Shown: positions 9,308-18,903, numbered from the stretch's first letter. The stretch is 64,000 nt of DNA from CAVSWT01 sp963775245 (GCA_963775245.1 CAVZID010000033.1:1-64000); one strand, 5' to 3'. Made by a program: numbers and translations. Notes: generated from the sequence alone by a model not told the origin.

Positions 9308-9361
9308 TTGAAAAAAAAAGCATCGGTCTTCATAATATCTAAAACTTTTTAAGGTAAGATA

Positions 9362-11518
9362 ATGAAACTTATAAGCCCAAATAAAAAAAGAATAGTCTTA
9401 ACTTTTTTTATCTTGATAATTCAAAGCAGTTTTTATTCAGCTAACTCACAAGTTGAGTTGTTCAAAGATATATTGCCCGGTATTGATGGTTCCTCTCCAA
9501 CTTACCAAGCAACTGCCGGAAGTCTTGCTTTTTTTTCTGCTTATAAAACAGACACAGGGATTGAATTGTGGGCAACTGATGGTACTCCAGGTGAGACAAA
9601 GCTAGTTACCGATATTAATCCTGGCCCGGAAACATCTAATATTCGAAGCTTTGTTTCGTTTGGAGATGGAGTAGTTTTTAGTGCTGATAACGGAATTATT
9701 GGTGATGAGCCATGGTACAGCGATGGTACAACAACGGGCACTTACTTAATCGCAGACTTGAATTTAGGACATAATACCTCTCTGCCTGTTTTCTTTATCC
9801 GATTCAAAAATAATGTTTATTTTCAGGCGCTTAATGTTGACGCAAGCGGTAATCACGGTGTTGAATTGCACCGTACATTAAATTTACCTCCGAGTACTGC
9901 AGAAATGTTTATTGATCTTAATCAAGGCAATGCTTCTTCGCTAATGTATCCGGGGACACCATTTGCGGCAACTGGAAATAATTTATTCTTTCGAGCTAAA
10001 GATGGGGGAAGCACCGGTGAAGAATTATGGGTTACAAATGGTAGTGCAGATAGTACAAAGCTTGTTAAAGATATTAATTTAGGAGCTTTTTCTTCTTCAC
10101 CATTAAACTTAAATAGTTTTGGAAACCTTCTTTTTTTTATAGCTGATGATGGAATATCAGGATATGAACCTTGGATAAGTGATGGGACAGAAGAAGGCAC
10201 TTTTCAATTAAAGGATATATACACTGGTAAAGATAATGGAGGTAACGTTAGCCCACCAATTCAATTTAATGATAAACTTTTCTTTGCTGCCAGAGATGAA
10301 ACACATGGAACTGAGCTTTGGATTACGGATGGCACGCCTGCGGGAACTAATCTGGTTAAAGATATTTTTCCGGGAAATGGATCCGGTTTGCTTGGGGGGT
10401 TTAGAGGAATAATATTTAAAGATCTGCTTTTCTTTTTGGCTACCGATAGCATTCATGGATTGGAATTATGGACGTCAGACGGAACTTTAAACGGCACAAA
10501 ATTGTTTTATGATATCAATCCGGGTATAGGTGAAATATATACAAATTATTTTTTTATTTACAATGATGAACTATTCTTCGCAGCCGGAGATGTATGGGCA
10601 ACAGACGGCACAATTCATGGTACCCGGCCGGTTATTGATACTTCGCATTTTAAAATTAAAAATTTACCAGGACAATTTTTTGAAGTTGGTGGCAATCTCC
10701 TCTTTCAGGCTGACGATGGTTTAACCGGCCCAGAATTGTGGAAGTATGTGCCCCCAAAATTTAAAATTTTTGTACCTATAAATGGTAACGCAAGAATTGA
10801 TGCTGGCGGTAATACAGGCATTGCAGTTACCTTCTCAGGAATTAGTAAAAACCTACAAAAAGCAGATACCAGTAATGCATCACTTTCTGTTGAAAGATAT
10901 ACTAATGGCCTTAATAATGTTTCAGGCATAAGTGAAAAAAATTATAGTGATTACTTTTGGATACTTCGAGATAACCCAAAATTAAATTTCGCTCAAACTA
11001 CTTCAATTCATTTTTTATTATCTGAGCTTCACGAAATAAATATAACCAATCCGTCGAATGTGGTAGTTTATTATAGAAATTTTCCAGGCGGGCAAGAGTT
11101 CATTCCATTAACTACATCATATGATTCAGTCAATAATGAAATAATTGCAACAGGATTTGATCAATTAGGACAATTTGTTTTGGCAAGTAATGATGACCTT
11201 ACTACCTCAGTCGAAAGTAATAAAACTACGGTTAATAATTTTGAGCTTTACCAAAATTACCCTAACCCGTTTAATCCAACAACAAAAATAAAATATAAAA
11301 TTCCGAAAGTTGTAGATGCAAATTTGCATCCACAACAAACAACACTTAAAGTATATGACATTCTCGGAAGAGTAGTGGCTACACTTGTAAACAAAAATCA
11401 ACAAGCCGGCACTTACGAAGTTGAGTTTAACGCATCAAGTTTGCCTTCTGGAATATATTTCTATCGATTAACTTCTAGTGCTTTTAGCAACACAAAAAAG
11501 TTAGTTTTTATAAAATAG
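9362..11518 (+). CDS. Secreted ELWxxDGT-repeat protein with type IX sorting domain
   Basis: A signal peptide (about residues 8-29, ending in NSQ) is followed by roughly ten copies of the ELWxxDGTxxGTxLVKDIxPG repeat, for example ELWATDGTPGETKLVTDI and ELWITDGTPAGTNLVKDI. This repeat family is found in exported propeller-like proteins. Residues about 465-610 are a beta-rich module without a recognised name. The C-terminus is a type IX sorting domain (YQNYPNPFNPTTKIKYKI, KVYDILGRVVATLV, LPSGIYFYRL). It is the last of three consecutive sorting-domain genes. The role is unknown, but export across the outer membrane is well supported. Confidence 0.88.
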   Translation: MKLISPNKKRIVLTFFILIIQSSFYSANSQVELFKDILPGIDGSSPTYQATAGSLAFFSAYKTDTGIELWATDGTPGETKLVTDINPGPETSNIRSFVSFGDGVVFSADNGIIGDEPWYSDGTTTGTYLIADLNLGHNTSLPVFFIRFKNNVYFQALNVDASGNHGVELHRTLNLPPSTAEMFIDLNQGNASSLMYPGTPFAATGNNLFFRAKDGGSTGEELWVTNGSADSTKLVKDINLGAFSSSPLNLNSFGNLLFFIADDGISGYEPWISDGTEEGTFQLKDIYTGKDNGGNVSPPIQFNDKLFFAARDETHGTELWITDGTPAGTNLVKDIFPGNGSGLLGGFRGIIFKDLLFFLATDSIHGLELWTSDGTLNGTKLFYDINPGIGEIYTNYFFIYNDELFFAAGDVWATDGTIHGTRPVIDTSHFKIKNLPGQFFEVGGNLLFQADDGLTGPELWKYVPPKFKIFVPINGNARIDAGGNTGIAVTFSGISKNLQKADTSNASLSVERYTNGLNNVSGISEKNYSDYFWILRDNPKLNFAQTTSIHFLLSELHEINITNPSNVVVYYRNFPGGQEFIPLTTSYDSVNNEIIATGFDQLGQFVLASNDDLTTSVESNKTTVNNFELYQNYPNPFNPTTKIKYKIPKVVDANLHPQQTTLKVYDILGRVVATLVNKNQQAGTYEVEFNASSLPSGIYFYRLTSSAFSNTKKLVFIK

Positions 11519-11568
11519 GATTTTTTTTGCAGTGATTAAATAAATGTATTATTTATAATATAAAAATT

Positions 11569-14058
11569 TTAGAATAATTTTATACTCAAATCTTTGCTTG
11601 TTGGATATGATTCAACAAACACAGTTAAAATATTGCTAGTTTCATTCCAATAAATTCCATTATGCTTTTTTGCAGAATCTTTTGAGGTAAAATCTTTCAC
11701 AGATTTATCATTCACTTCAGCATTTAATTTATTTTTTATTCCGTAAAAATTTATTTCATACTCTCTGTTTTGAGGTGCGTTTTTATAAGAGCCGACTGCA
11801 CTATTTATAATTAGAGTTTTATTGGATTCGTTATAATTCAATTTCGTAATTCTCTTTTCTCCCTTTTTATAATTTTCAGTTATTCCGTCATCTTCATAAA
11901 GATTGAAGGTACCATCACTACCGCAGTAAACATTAAGGATTAATTTCTTGTTATTTATAAAAAATGTGCTTAAAGCAAAATCTGAATTAGGAATAATTGA
12001 ACCTTCTTTAATAAATATTGGAAGCTTGCCCGTTGGAGCCGGATAATTAATAATTTTATTTCCCGGAAGTTTTTCGTTACTCCAGAAATCAAACCAATTT
12101 CCTTTTGGCAGCCAAACTTTTACATCACCGCTATCAGAAGCATTTGGGGCAATTAACATTTCATCTCCCCACATATATTGTTCATCATATTTCCACGCAT
12201 TTGAGTTATTTTGATTATCTATTACCATTGCTCTTGCCATTGGAACACCAGTTGCGTAAGCATTATAAGCAATCGTATAAGTATAAGGAATTAATTCGTA
12301 ATGAAGCTCGCAATATTTTTTTGCGTCTTGTTGTGCTTCCAATGATCGATTCAGCGGCCATCTTGATTGGCCTTCTCCATGAGGCCTCCAAAAAGGTGTA
12401 AAACTTCCGAAAGCCATAGACCATTGACGGTACATATTATCATCAGGCCCTTGATTATTTTTACCGCCGTGAAAACCGCCTGCATCATGTCCCCAATAAG
12501 GAAAGCCTGAAAGCCCCGCTAATTGTAGACTTACAATTTGCTTTTTCATGTCACTATAATCTGAATTTATATCGCCGCTCCACAAAGTTGCATAACGCTG
12601 CGCTCCTGCTGTCATTCCTCTAACCCAAACAAAAGGACGTTTGTTAAAATTAGTTTTAGAATTTTTTAACTCAGCATCCCATCCATCTTTTACAAGAGTT
12701 TTTGCAATTAGGAAAAACCAGTAGTTTCTCATCTCAGCCCAGCTTCTACCGTTATGCAGAATCATTTTGATTGGAGCCTCACCCATCTCATCAAATTCAT
12801 CAATCCAAAGCGCATCACCCGGATAACCTAATTTGGGATTTAAAGATTTTGTCCAGAAAAGATTCCAAAACCATTTCCTAACCGTTTCATTTGTGAAATC
12901 CGGTGCCGATTGGTTAAAATCAATGCTATCAGAAACCGGAATATTAAAAGACTTTTTCCATCCTGCGCTTTTGCTTGCAATACATCTATTAAAATCTATA
13001 GTTGTAATTAATCCGTTTTTTGTAATCCATTTTTCATATTCATTTGGATCCGGATAGCGCCCTTTATCCCATTCAAAATAGGATTCACATCTTTGTCCTC
13101 CGCCTGCTCTCCACCTGTTGTCATTAACTATATGATCGATTGGGAAACCGGCTTTTCTATGTGCTTCAATTTTATCCTTCCACCATTTTTCATCTGAAGG
13201 GTGTTTTGAAGTATGATCGTTTGCTTTATCAGATAAAGCTAAACCAAAGACAGCTTTTGGAGGAAATCTTGGCCTGCCGGTTAATTGAGTGTATCTATCC
13301 AAAATTTTTCTAAATTCAGGTCCGAGAATAAAAAAATAATCTATCCGGCTTTCAAATCCGGAATCATCAATCCCGAATTCAAATTTATTGTTTACACCAA
13401 AGTTAAAAGTGTTTGTAAAAGTAGAATTTAAAAATATCCCGTAACCTTTATTCGAGAGAAAGAAGGGAACAATTAAAGGGGCTTGCTCTTGATGCCGGCT
13501 TCCATAGTTTCTATTTACAATTTTATCTTTTAAATCTATACTTTCGGACATACCTTTATAAGTATGCCCTAATCCTGTGAAGTGTTCGGTTGAATCATAT
13601 TTAAATTCTACATAAGTTTTATTTCCGTTCCATGATATACCATTCAAGTCATTTACTAGAGGTAATGAATCCTTTCTTTGAAAAAATTCGATACGCATCG
13701 GGAATTTATCAATTTTAATTTTAACACCATCTGCAGATTCGGTATTAAGGATAAAATAATTTTCACTTTCGCTTATTTTTAATTTGCCATCCCAATTATG
13801 TGTTTCTACCATTTCATAATAATTATTGGGAAAAAAGTCTTCACCATTTCTAGCAAATTGGATTCTTATAATTTCATTACCATAAGGAGTAACTCTTAAT
13901 TTTTGGCCAGTCTTAGTAGATAAGATTAGGCTTCTTCCTTCGTGTCTTAAGGATGAAAAATCAGTCAAATATTCTTGAGCAAAAGTCATCGCGCATCCAA
14001 AGATTATTGAAATACTAATAAGTACAATCTTGTTTTTATAATTAAATAAAGACAGCAT
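11569..14058 (-). CDS. GH31-family alpha-glycosidase, exported
   Basis: This is a glycoside hydrolase family 31 enzyme of 829 aa, predicted to cleave alpha-linked sugars outside the cytoplasm. A signal peptide ends near residue 28 (MTFAQ). An N-terminal beta-sandwich precedes a TIM barrel starting near residue 268 (PPKAVFGLALSD). The likely nucleophile is D420 in ALWIDEFDE, and the likely acid/base is D496 in TLWSGD. The region YWGHDAGGF (520-529) is typical of the family, as are the C-terminal beta domains (DEMLIAPN ... YEDDGITENYKKGE). The gene is convergent with the 9362 gene, with only 50 bp between them. Substrate specificity (alpha-glucoside versus alpha-xyloside or other) cannot be read from the sequence. 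Confidence 0.9.
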   Translation of the reverse strand: MLSLFNYKNKIVLISISIIFGCAMTFAQEYLTDFSSLRHEGRSLILSTKTGQKLRVTPYGNEIIRIQFARNGEDFFPNNYYEMVETHNWDGKLKISESENYFILNTESADGVKIKIDKFPMRIEFFQRKDSLPLVNDLNGISWNGNKTYVEFKYDSTEHFTGLGHTYKGMSESIDLKDKIVNRNYGSRHQEQAPLIVPFFLSNKGYGIFLNSTFTNTFNFGVNNKFEFGIDDSGFESRIDYFFILGPEFRKILDRYTQLTGRPRFPPKAVFGLALSDKANDHTSKHPSDEKWWKDKIEAHRKAGFPIDHIVNDNRWRAGGGQRCESYFEWDKGRYPDPNEYEKWITKNGLITTIDFNRCIASKSAGWKKSFNIPVSDSIDFNQSAPDFTNETVRKWFWNLFWTKSLNPKLGYPGDALWIDEFDEMGEAPIKMILHNGRSWAEMRNYWFFLIAKTLVKDGWDAELKNSKTNFNKRPFVWVRGMTAGAQRYATLWSGDINSDYSDMKKQIVSLQLAGLSGFPYWGHDAGGFHGGKNNQGPDDNMYRQWSMAFGSFTPFWRPHGEGQSRWPLNRSLEAQQDAKKYCELHYELIPYTYTIAYNAYATGVPMARAMVIDNQNNSNAWKYDEQYMWGDEMLIAPNASDSGDVKVWLPKGNWFDFWSNEKLPGNKIINYPAPTGKLPIFIKEGSIIPNSDFALSTFFINNKKLILNVYCGSDGTFNLYEDDGITENYKKGEKRITKLNYNESNKTLIINSAVGSYKNAPQNREYEINFYGIKNKLNAEVNDKSVKDFTSKDSAKKHNGIYWNETSNILTVFVESYPTSKDLSIKLF

Positions 14059-14419
14059 TTTTTATTTTCTTTCATTGAATATTTTATTGATTTGTAATTT
14101 ATACAAATTTAGATAATTTGAGAAAAAGTAAAATAATATTCGAATAAAATTTTTTTCCCTTATAAGTCAGCCGTAGAGTTTAATTTCAACAATTTTTTAT
14201 AAAAACTCTCAATTAAGTATTGCTTACTATATTATTTTAAAAAGTCTTAAAGAGAAATTATTATATTAGTCCTTATCGAACAATTAAATTTTTTTCTACA
14301 ACTAACAGCATAATAAATTAAGTGGATATTTATATTGATAGAGGGAATAGCTTTTAGATGATTTTAAACCGGCTCAAAGGAAATTTTAAATTAATGTTAA
14401 ATTATTTTGGTTTTAGTAA
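14059..14419. other. 361-bp AT-rich divergent intergenic region
   Basis: It lies between divergent genes, so promoters for both are expected. I see no repeat, RNA gene or clear promoter consensus that I could defend. Confidence 0.5.
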
Positions 14420-14680
14420 ATGAAGCCTTCATTATCAGACACAGATCCAAAAATAGAAAAAGTTTTAATAGATTTAATTAAGCAAAAAAGTATTCCGGAA
14501 AGACTTAAGCAAACTACTTCGTTCAGCAGCCTAATAATTAATCTTTCAAAACGGGCGATTGCAAGGAGGAATGTTGGAAAAAACAAACAAGAATTAGATT
14601 TAATTTTTGTTAATCTTCACTACGGCGAAACATTGGCAGAAAAGGTTCGCTTATATTTATTAAATATGCCTCATGAATAA
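14420..14680 (+). CDS. Small conserved protein paired with a nucleotidyltransferase
   Basis: A helical, basic 86-aa protein without a named domain. The segment IINLSKRAIARRNVGKNKQELDLIFVNLHYGETLAEKVRLYL resembles, from memory, short proteins encoded just before nucleotidyltransferases in many bacteria. Its stop overlaps the start of the next gene by 8 bp, which supports translational coupling and a joint function. A toxin-antitoxin-like or defence role is possible but not shown. Confidence 0.75.
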   Translation: MKPSLSDTDPKIEKVLIDLIKQKSIPERLKQTTSFSSLIINLSKRAIARRNVGKNKQELDLIFVNLHYGETLAEKVRLYLLNMPHE

Positions 14681-15263
14681 AAATGAAATTACATTAGCTC
14701 TTGAACCTCTTTTACAAGTATTTAATGAGCTGGGAATTTCATATTACTTAAGTGGCTCATTTGCAAGTTCCGCTTTAGGAAAAGCTAGAGCGACGATGGA
14801 TATAGATATGGTGTTAAATATCCTGCCAAGCCATGTAAAATCCTTAGTGGAAAAGTTAAATAAAATTTATTACATAGATGAACAAATGATTTTGGATGCT
14901 ATTAAAACGAAGTCTTCCTTTAATCTTATTCATCTTGATACTATGCTGAAGATAGATGCTTTTATATTGGCTGAACAGCTTTATCAGCAAACTGCTTTTG
15001 ATAGAAAAGTAAAGGATAAGCTTGATGATGAACCTAATTCAATAAATATCTATCTATGCTCTTCAGAAGATATTATATTAAATAAACTTTTATGGTTCAA
15101 AACCGGTGGTGAAGTTTCGGAACGTCAATGGAATGATGTGATAGGTGTAATTAAAGTTCAGAATGAAAATCTGGATAAAGTATATCTAAGAAATTGGGCT
15201 GAACAATTACAAATACTCAACCTACTTGAACAGATATTTTCAGAGTGTAATATAAATTTGTAA
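14673..15263 (+). CDS. Nucleotidyltransferase-fold protein (AbiEii/MNT-like)
   Basis: 196 aa. The N-terminal half carries the nucleotidyltransferase-fold signature: a GS motif in YLSGSFASS (near residue 28), an acidic pair in TMDIDMVL (near 42-44) and a later acidic strand KIDAF. The second half, EDIILNKLLWFKTGGEVSERQWNDVIGV, is a conserved block of this protein family. The product should transfer a nucleotide to an RNA, protein or small molecule; the acceptor is unknown. It is coupled to the 14420 gene by an 8-bp overlap, giving a compact two-gene unit. A hairpin-rich repeat element follows immediately. Confidence 0.8.
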   Translation: MNKNEITLALEPLLQVFNELGISYYLSGSFASSALGKARATMDIDMVLNILPSHVKSLVEKLNKIYYIDEQMILDAIKTKSSFNLIHLDTMLKIDAFILAEQLYQQTAFDRKVKDKLDDEPNSINIYLCSSEDIILNKLLWFKTGGEVSERQWNDVIGVIKVQNENLDKVYLRNWAEQLQILNLLEQIFSECNINL

Positions 15264-15272
15264 TTAACTTTA

Positions 15273-15431
15273 CTCAAGTTGACTGCCTTTTAAATAAACC
15301 GTTGTCCAAAGGACTCCTTCGGAGATACGGTTATAAATATTTATCTTTTTTAGTATCCCTGGGATTAATGTGAACCAAAAACTTTACATTCAACTGTTTT
15401 AACAGTTTTCAATTTCAGCGGTTAACTTGAG
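15273..15431. repeat. Hairpin-rich element bounded by 11-bp inverted repeats (MITE-like)
   Basis: CTCAAGTTGAC (15273-15283) and GTTAACTTGAG (15421-15431) are inverted copies with one mismatch and enclose 159 bp. Inside, AACCGT (15297) pairs with ACGGTT (15327) around two perfect mini-hairpins, GTCC-AAA-GGAC and CTCC-TTC-GGAG. A further palindrome, ACTGTT-TT-AACAGT, lies near 15396. There is no coding sequence. It could be a non-autonomous mobile or REP-like element; it fills most of the 292 bp between the flanking genes. Confidence 0.5.
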
Positions 15432-15555
15432 CAGCTTTAATATATAAATATTGATAGATAAATAAAGTTAGGGAGGAGACGCATATCTTTTCAAAATTCA
15501 ATTTAATCTGTTATTTTTAATGTATATAATTATCAATTCTTAACTCGAGGGATAA

Positions 15556-16359
15556 ATGGCTAATCTTAAAAAGCTTTGGGCTTTAATTTTGTTTACATCG
15601 TTGTTTGCACTTTCGTGCAGCACTGTTCCAATTACCGGGAGAAAACAATTGGATTTAATCCCAGACTCACAAATGCTTTCAATGAGCTTTTCACAATATG
15701 ATCAATTTCTTCAAGATAATAAAATTAGTAATGATAAAGCTGCTACTGCGATGGTTCAGAGAGTGGGTAAAAATATTGAAGCCGGTGTTGAAAAATATTT
15801 CGCTTCAAAAAATATGTCTGACCAATTGAAAGATTATAAATGGGAATTTAATCTGGTTGAAAGCAAAGAAGTAAATGCCTGGTGCATGCCGGGCGGCAAA
15901 GTTGTAGTTTATACCGGAATACTACCGATTACAAAAGATGAAAATGGTTTGGCAGTTGTGTTGGGCCATGAAATTGCACATGCAGTTGCAAAACATGGTA
16001 ATGAAAGAATGAGTCAGGGATTAATAGAACAATTTGGCGGCATGGCATTATCCGAAGCAATAAAAAATAAACCTGCAGCAACACAGCAGCTTTGGATGTC
16101 GGCTTTCGGTTTGGGTGCACAGGTTGGCGTGCTTCTTCCTTTCAGTAGAACACAGGAAAGTGAAGCAGATCATCTTGGATTAATTTTTATGGCACTTGCA
16201 GGATACAATCCAAATGGGGCATTAGATTTTTGGCAAAGAATGTCAGCACAGGCAGGACAAGCACCACCGGAATTTTTAAGCGATCACCCGGCTAACGATA
16301 CCAGGATAAGTGATATTAAAAAGGAATTGCCGGAGGCAATGAAATACTACAAACATTGA
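15556..16359 (+). CDS. M48-family zinc metalloprotease, lipoprotein
   Basis: A 267-aa peptidase of the YggG/LoiP/BepA type. A lipoprotein signal ends in FALSC (C21), so the enzyme is probably membrane anchored in the periplasm. The zinc site is HEIAH (H138, E139, H142), with the third ligand E203 in ESEADHLG. The family motif VNAWCMPGGKVVVYTGIL is present at 107-123. Family members take part in outer-membrane protein quality control. Length and all catalytic residues are normal. It is a single gene followed by an intrinsic terminator at 16390. Confidence 0.95.
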   Translation: MANLKKLWALILFTSLFALSCSTVPITGRKQLDLIPDSQMLSMSFSQYDQFLQDNKISNDKAATAMVQRVGKNIEAGVEKYFASKNMSDQLKDYKWEFNLVESKEVNAWCMPGGKVVVYTGILPITKDENGLAVVLGHEIAHAVAKHGNERMSQGLIEQFGGMALSEAIKNKPAATQQLWMSAFGLGAQVGVLLPFSRTQESEADHLGLIFMALAGYNPNGALDFWQRMSAQAGQAPPEFLSDHPANDTRISDIKKELPEAMKYYKH

Positions 16360-16389
16360 TTAATTGCCGATGATTAGATTTTGATGCTG

Positions 16390-16419
16390 AGCCTGTGATA
16401 TAAATCGCAGGCTTTTTTT
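16390..16419 (+). terminator. Intrinsic terminator of the M48 protease gene
   Basis: The stem GCCTGTGA/TCGCAGGC (16391-16398 and 16405-16412, one G-U-type mismatch, 6-nt loop) is followed by a run of T residues. It lies 30 bp after the stop codon. Confidence 0.85.
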
Positions 16420-16613
16420 ATAGATATAATATCAATTATATATTCAAATCGGTGTTTAATAGCTTATAAATTTTGTGTCCGTAAGTGCATGTGATCTATA
16501 TAACTTAACAATACATTTATTTTGATAATCTTTATCTCAGAGATAAGTGATAAAAGTTTAACAGCTTAAAGACACTTATTATTCAATACCAACTTTTTAA
16601 GGAATATTTCAAT

Positions 16614-17072
16614 ATGAAGCTGCCCATTTTTGTTTTATTATTATCAACCATTTTTATTCCTGCTTGTTCAACCCTCATGCTTCAGCCGGCTGATTTTTCC
16701 TGGCCGGTAGAAGCAGTAATGAAAGTAGATAACAACGGCAATGTTCAAGAAAATAGATATTCTATTTCTTTCAATGCCAAAGATCTTTTCCTTCAAGAAA
16801 CCGGTGATTCACTGGGATACAAAAATCAAGAGCTTAGAGTTATTAGAGATGCAAAAGGTTATTACTTCATGACTGCTAATAACTTTAAAGATGTTTATGT
16901 TTTTAATCCTGCCGACGGCGCCTTGCAATTAAAAAATAAAATTGAAATATCCGACACGTTGAAAATGGAAAACCCGGCTTTCAATCAACGGCCTCCTTAT
17001 ATTGAGCTTATTTATGGTTCCAATCATGTTAATCTAACTGCTGAAGGAATTGCAGAGGAGGAACAAAAATGA
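16614..17072 (+). CDS. Small lipoprotein of unknown function
   Basis: 152 aa with a lipoprotein signal peptide (MKLPIFVLLLSTIFIPAC, C18). The rest is mostly beta-strand-like (YSISFNAKDLF, GYYFMTANNFKDVYVF) without a recognised domain. It overlaps the following coiled-coil protein gene by 4 bp, so the two are translationally coupled and probably work together at the cell envelope. Confidence 0.8.
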   Translation: MKLPIFVLLLSTIFIPACSTLMLQPADFSWPVEAVMKVDNNGNVQENRYSISFNAKDLFLQETGDSLGYKNQELRVIRDAKGYYFMTANNFKDVYVFNPADGALQLKNKIEISDTLKMENPAFNQRPPYIELIYGSNHVNLTAEGIAEEEQK

Positions 17073-18331
17073 AAAAGCTAAATTTTATTTTCATTGCGTT
17101 AGTTGCATTTGTTTTAACCTCAAGTTCTTTGTTGCTAGCTCAGTCAGATTATGAAACAGTACAAAGCTTTAAAAACTTGACGCAGCAAATTCAAGACTCA
17201 ATAAAAAATGCTTCATCATTGGATGACCTCGATAAATTGGAATATCGGATAGGACAGCTGCATCTTAATTTTCTAAAGAATCAGGACCTACTCGATAAAA
17301 GCCTTTACCCTGATGATTTCGAATCATCCATTGAAAAATTAAGAGCATCATTAAAACTGCGGAAGGGTGATTTTTCTCAAATCAATGTTTTGCAAACAGA
17401 GGTTACACAGCTTCAATCCCAAGTTGATATATTGAATACCCGGAACACTGAGTTAATGGCACAGGTAAATACGTTAGAAGAGCAAAGCAAAACAGATAAA
17501 AGTAAATTGGCTAAGCTGCAAAAAAGTATCGCTGAATTAAGAGCATCAATGAATAAAAGAGATCAACTGGTAATGGCTATGCTCGACAGCTTAATGCCGG
17601 CGCCTTATAGAGGAGCGCAGCAGCTTTCAGCAAAAGAAAAGAGTAAGATTTATTCCGAAGTAAAGAAGAATAACATTATTGAAAATATTAAAAAATCCAT
17701 TAGCGATAATATTAATTTTTTAAAGGTGACAACACTTACTCCAGATGATATTGATGCAATTGAAAAACAGCAAAGCCAGTTTGAAAGTTTGTGGAAGGGA
17801 ATTGGCCCTAAAATTATTGAGGCTTATGCAGAGAAAGGTAAAAATGTAAATCATCTTAAAGAAATAGATTCTTCATTTACTAACTGGCATGATGCATTAG
17901 TTCAGCAGACCTGGAATTCAGTTAGAGATAAATTTAATCAGTATCATATAATATTAAGCCGGTTTTCAAACGGGCAGGAATTTACAAATACGGTTACTTC
18001 TTTTATAGATGATGAAAGAAAAAACATTAAAGCAAAAGGACAAGAAGCATCGGAAAGCAGCTACAAGATTTTTGCGGATAGCGCCTGGTTTGGTAATGTT
18101 AAACAAAGCTGGGTTCCATTTCTTATTGACAATAAAATGTTCGGCGAAGCTCAAAAAGATACAATTGAAAATCACATAGCTCTTTGGAAAGCTGAAATAA
18201 ATCCTGGCGGATTTAATTGGCTGTATCTTATAATAATTGGATTATTAGTTGTAGTTGCAATTCTATTTTTTGTTTTAAGAAAACCAAAAGGAGTCAAGAA
18301 AGAACCTGAGAATGTGAATCAAGAAAGTTGA
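17069..18331 (+). CDS. Coiled-coil envelope protein with C-terminal membrane anchor
   Basis: 420 aa. A signal peptide (about 1-25, ending LLLAQ) is followed by a helical region with a clear coiled coil at about 110-165 (heptads through LQTEVTQLQSQVDILNTRNT). A long helical domain of unknown family follows, then a single C-terminal transmembrane segment near 390-412 (WLYLIIIGLLVVVAILFFVL) with a basic tail. This topology puts most of the protein in the periplasm, anchored to the inner membrane. It is coupled by a 4-bp overlap to the lipoprotein gene upstream. A structural or scaffolding role is a guess. Confidence 0.8.
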   Translation: MKKLNFIFIALVAFVLTSSSLLLAQSDYETVQSFKNLTQQIQDSIKNASSLDDLDKLEYRIGQLHLNFLKNQDLLDKSLYPDDFESSIEKLRASLKLRKGDFSQINVLQTEVTQLQSQVDILNTRNTELMAQVNTLEEQSKTDKSKLAKLQKSIAELRASMNKRDQLVMAMLDSLMPAPYRGAQQLSAKEKSKIYSEVKKNNIIENIKKSISDNINFLKVTTLTPDDIDAIEKQQSQFESLWKGIGPKIIEAYAEKGKNVNHLKEIDSSFTNWHDALVQQTWNSVRDKFNQYHIILSRFSNGQEFTNTVTSFIDDERKNIKAKGQEASESSYKIFADSAWFGNVKQSWVPFLIDNKMFGEAQKDTIENHIALWKAEINPGGFNWLYLIIIGLLVVVAILFFVLRKPKGVKKEPENVNQES

Positions 18332-18441
18332 TAAAACTTAAATAGTGATAAATTAAAATTATAATCTGTAGAACAGACATTTCGCAAAGCGATCAATTCT
18401 GACTTGTCAGTTCATAAACATTTTATCATAAAAAACATTGT

Positions 18442-18463
18442 GGACAGACAGGAATGTCTGTCC
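18442..18463. repeat. Palindromic repeat, family A copy 1
   Basis: GGACAGACA-GGAA-TGTCTGTCC is a perfect 9-bp-arm hairpin. It shares ACAGACATTCCTG (on the opposite strand) with the hairpin at 28047, so it is a dispersed repeat. It could also help end transcription of the 17069 gene, but only a short mixed T-run follows. Confidence 0.65.
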
Positions 18464-18522
18464 TACTTTTTTAAAAGGCTTTATTTAAAAATATAAATCA
18501 AAAAATAAAACACGGAATACTT

Positions 18523-18903
18523 ATGGCATCAAAAACTTTTCTCTCCAAATACTCAAATCAAATTTATGGTTTGATGAGAATGGTGATTGGAATTTTATTT
18601 TTTAGTCACGGTGTACAAAAAGCGAGTGCATTATTAAGCGGAGCTATGTCTTTTAACAATACTTTAATTGTATTAGCATGTATTATTGAACTTGCTGCCG
18701 GATTTATGATCATAGTTGGTTTGCAGACAAGGTGGGCAGCGTTTATTGCCAGTGGTGAAATGGCAGTGGCATATTTTAAAGCTCATGCATCTCATGGTTT
18801 TTGGCCAATAAATAACGGCGGCGAGAAAGCAGTTTTTTATTGTTTCTTATTTTTGTTTATAGCTTCTTACGGTGCCGGCGCATGGAGTATTGATAAGAAG
18901 TAG
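18523..18903 (+). CDS. DoxX-family membrane protein
   Basis: 126 aa with four predicted membrane helices. The family pattern is clear: LMRMVIGILFFSHGVQKA near residue 18, ELAAGFMIIVGLQTRWAAF in the middle and GGEKAVFYCFLFLFIASYGAGAWSIDKK at the end. DoxX proteins are small inner-membrane proteins linked with redox or sulfur metabolism in a few organisms; the role here is not known. It appears to be a single gene. Confidence 0.93.
   Translation: MASKTFLSKYSNQIYGLMRMVIGILFFSHGVQKASALLSGAMSFNNTLIVLACIIELAAGFMIIVGLQTRWAAFIASGEMAVAYFKAHASHGFWPINNGGEKAVFYCFLFLFIASYGAGAWSIDKK

Noticed and set aside
11519..11568. Bidirectional terminator between the 9362 gene and the GH31 gene
   Set aside because: The 50 bp is AT-rich with a T-run but has no convincing stem.
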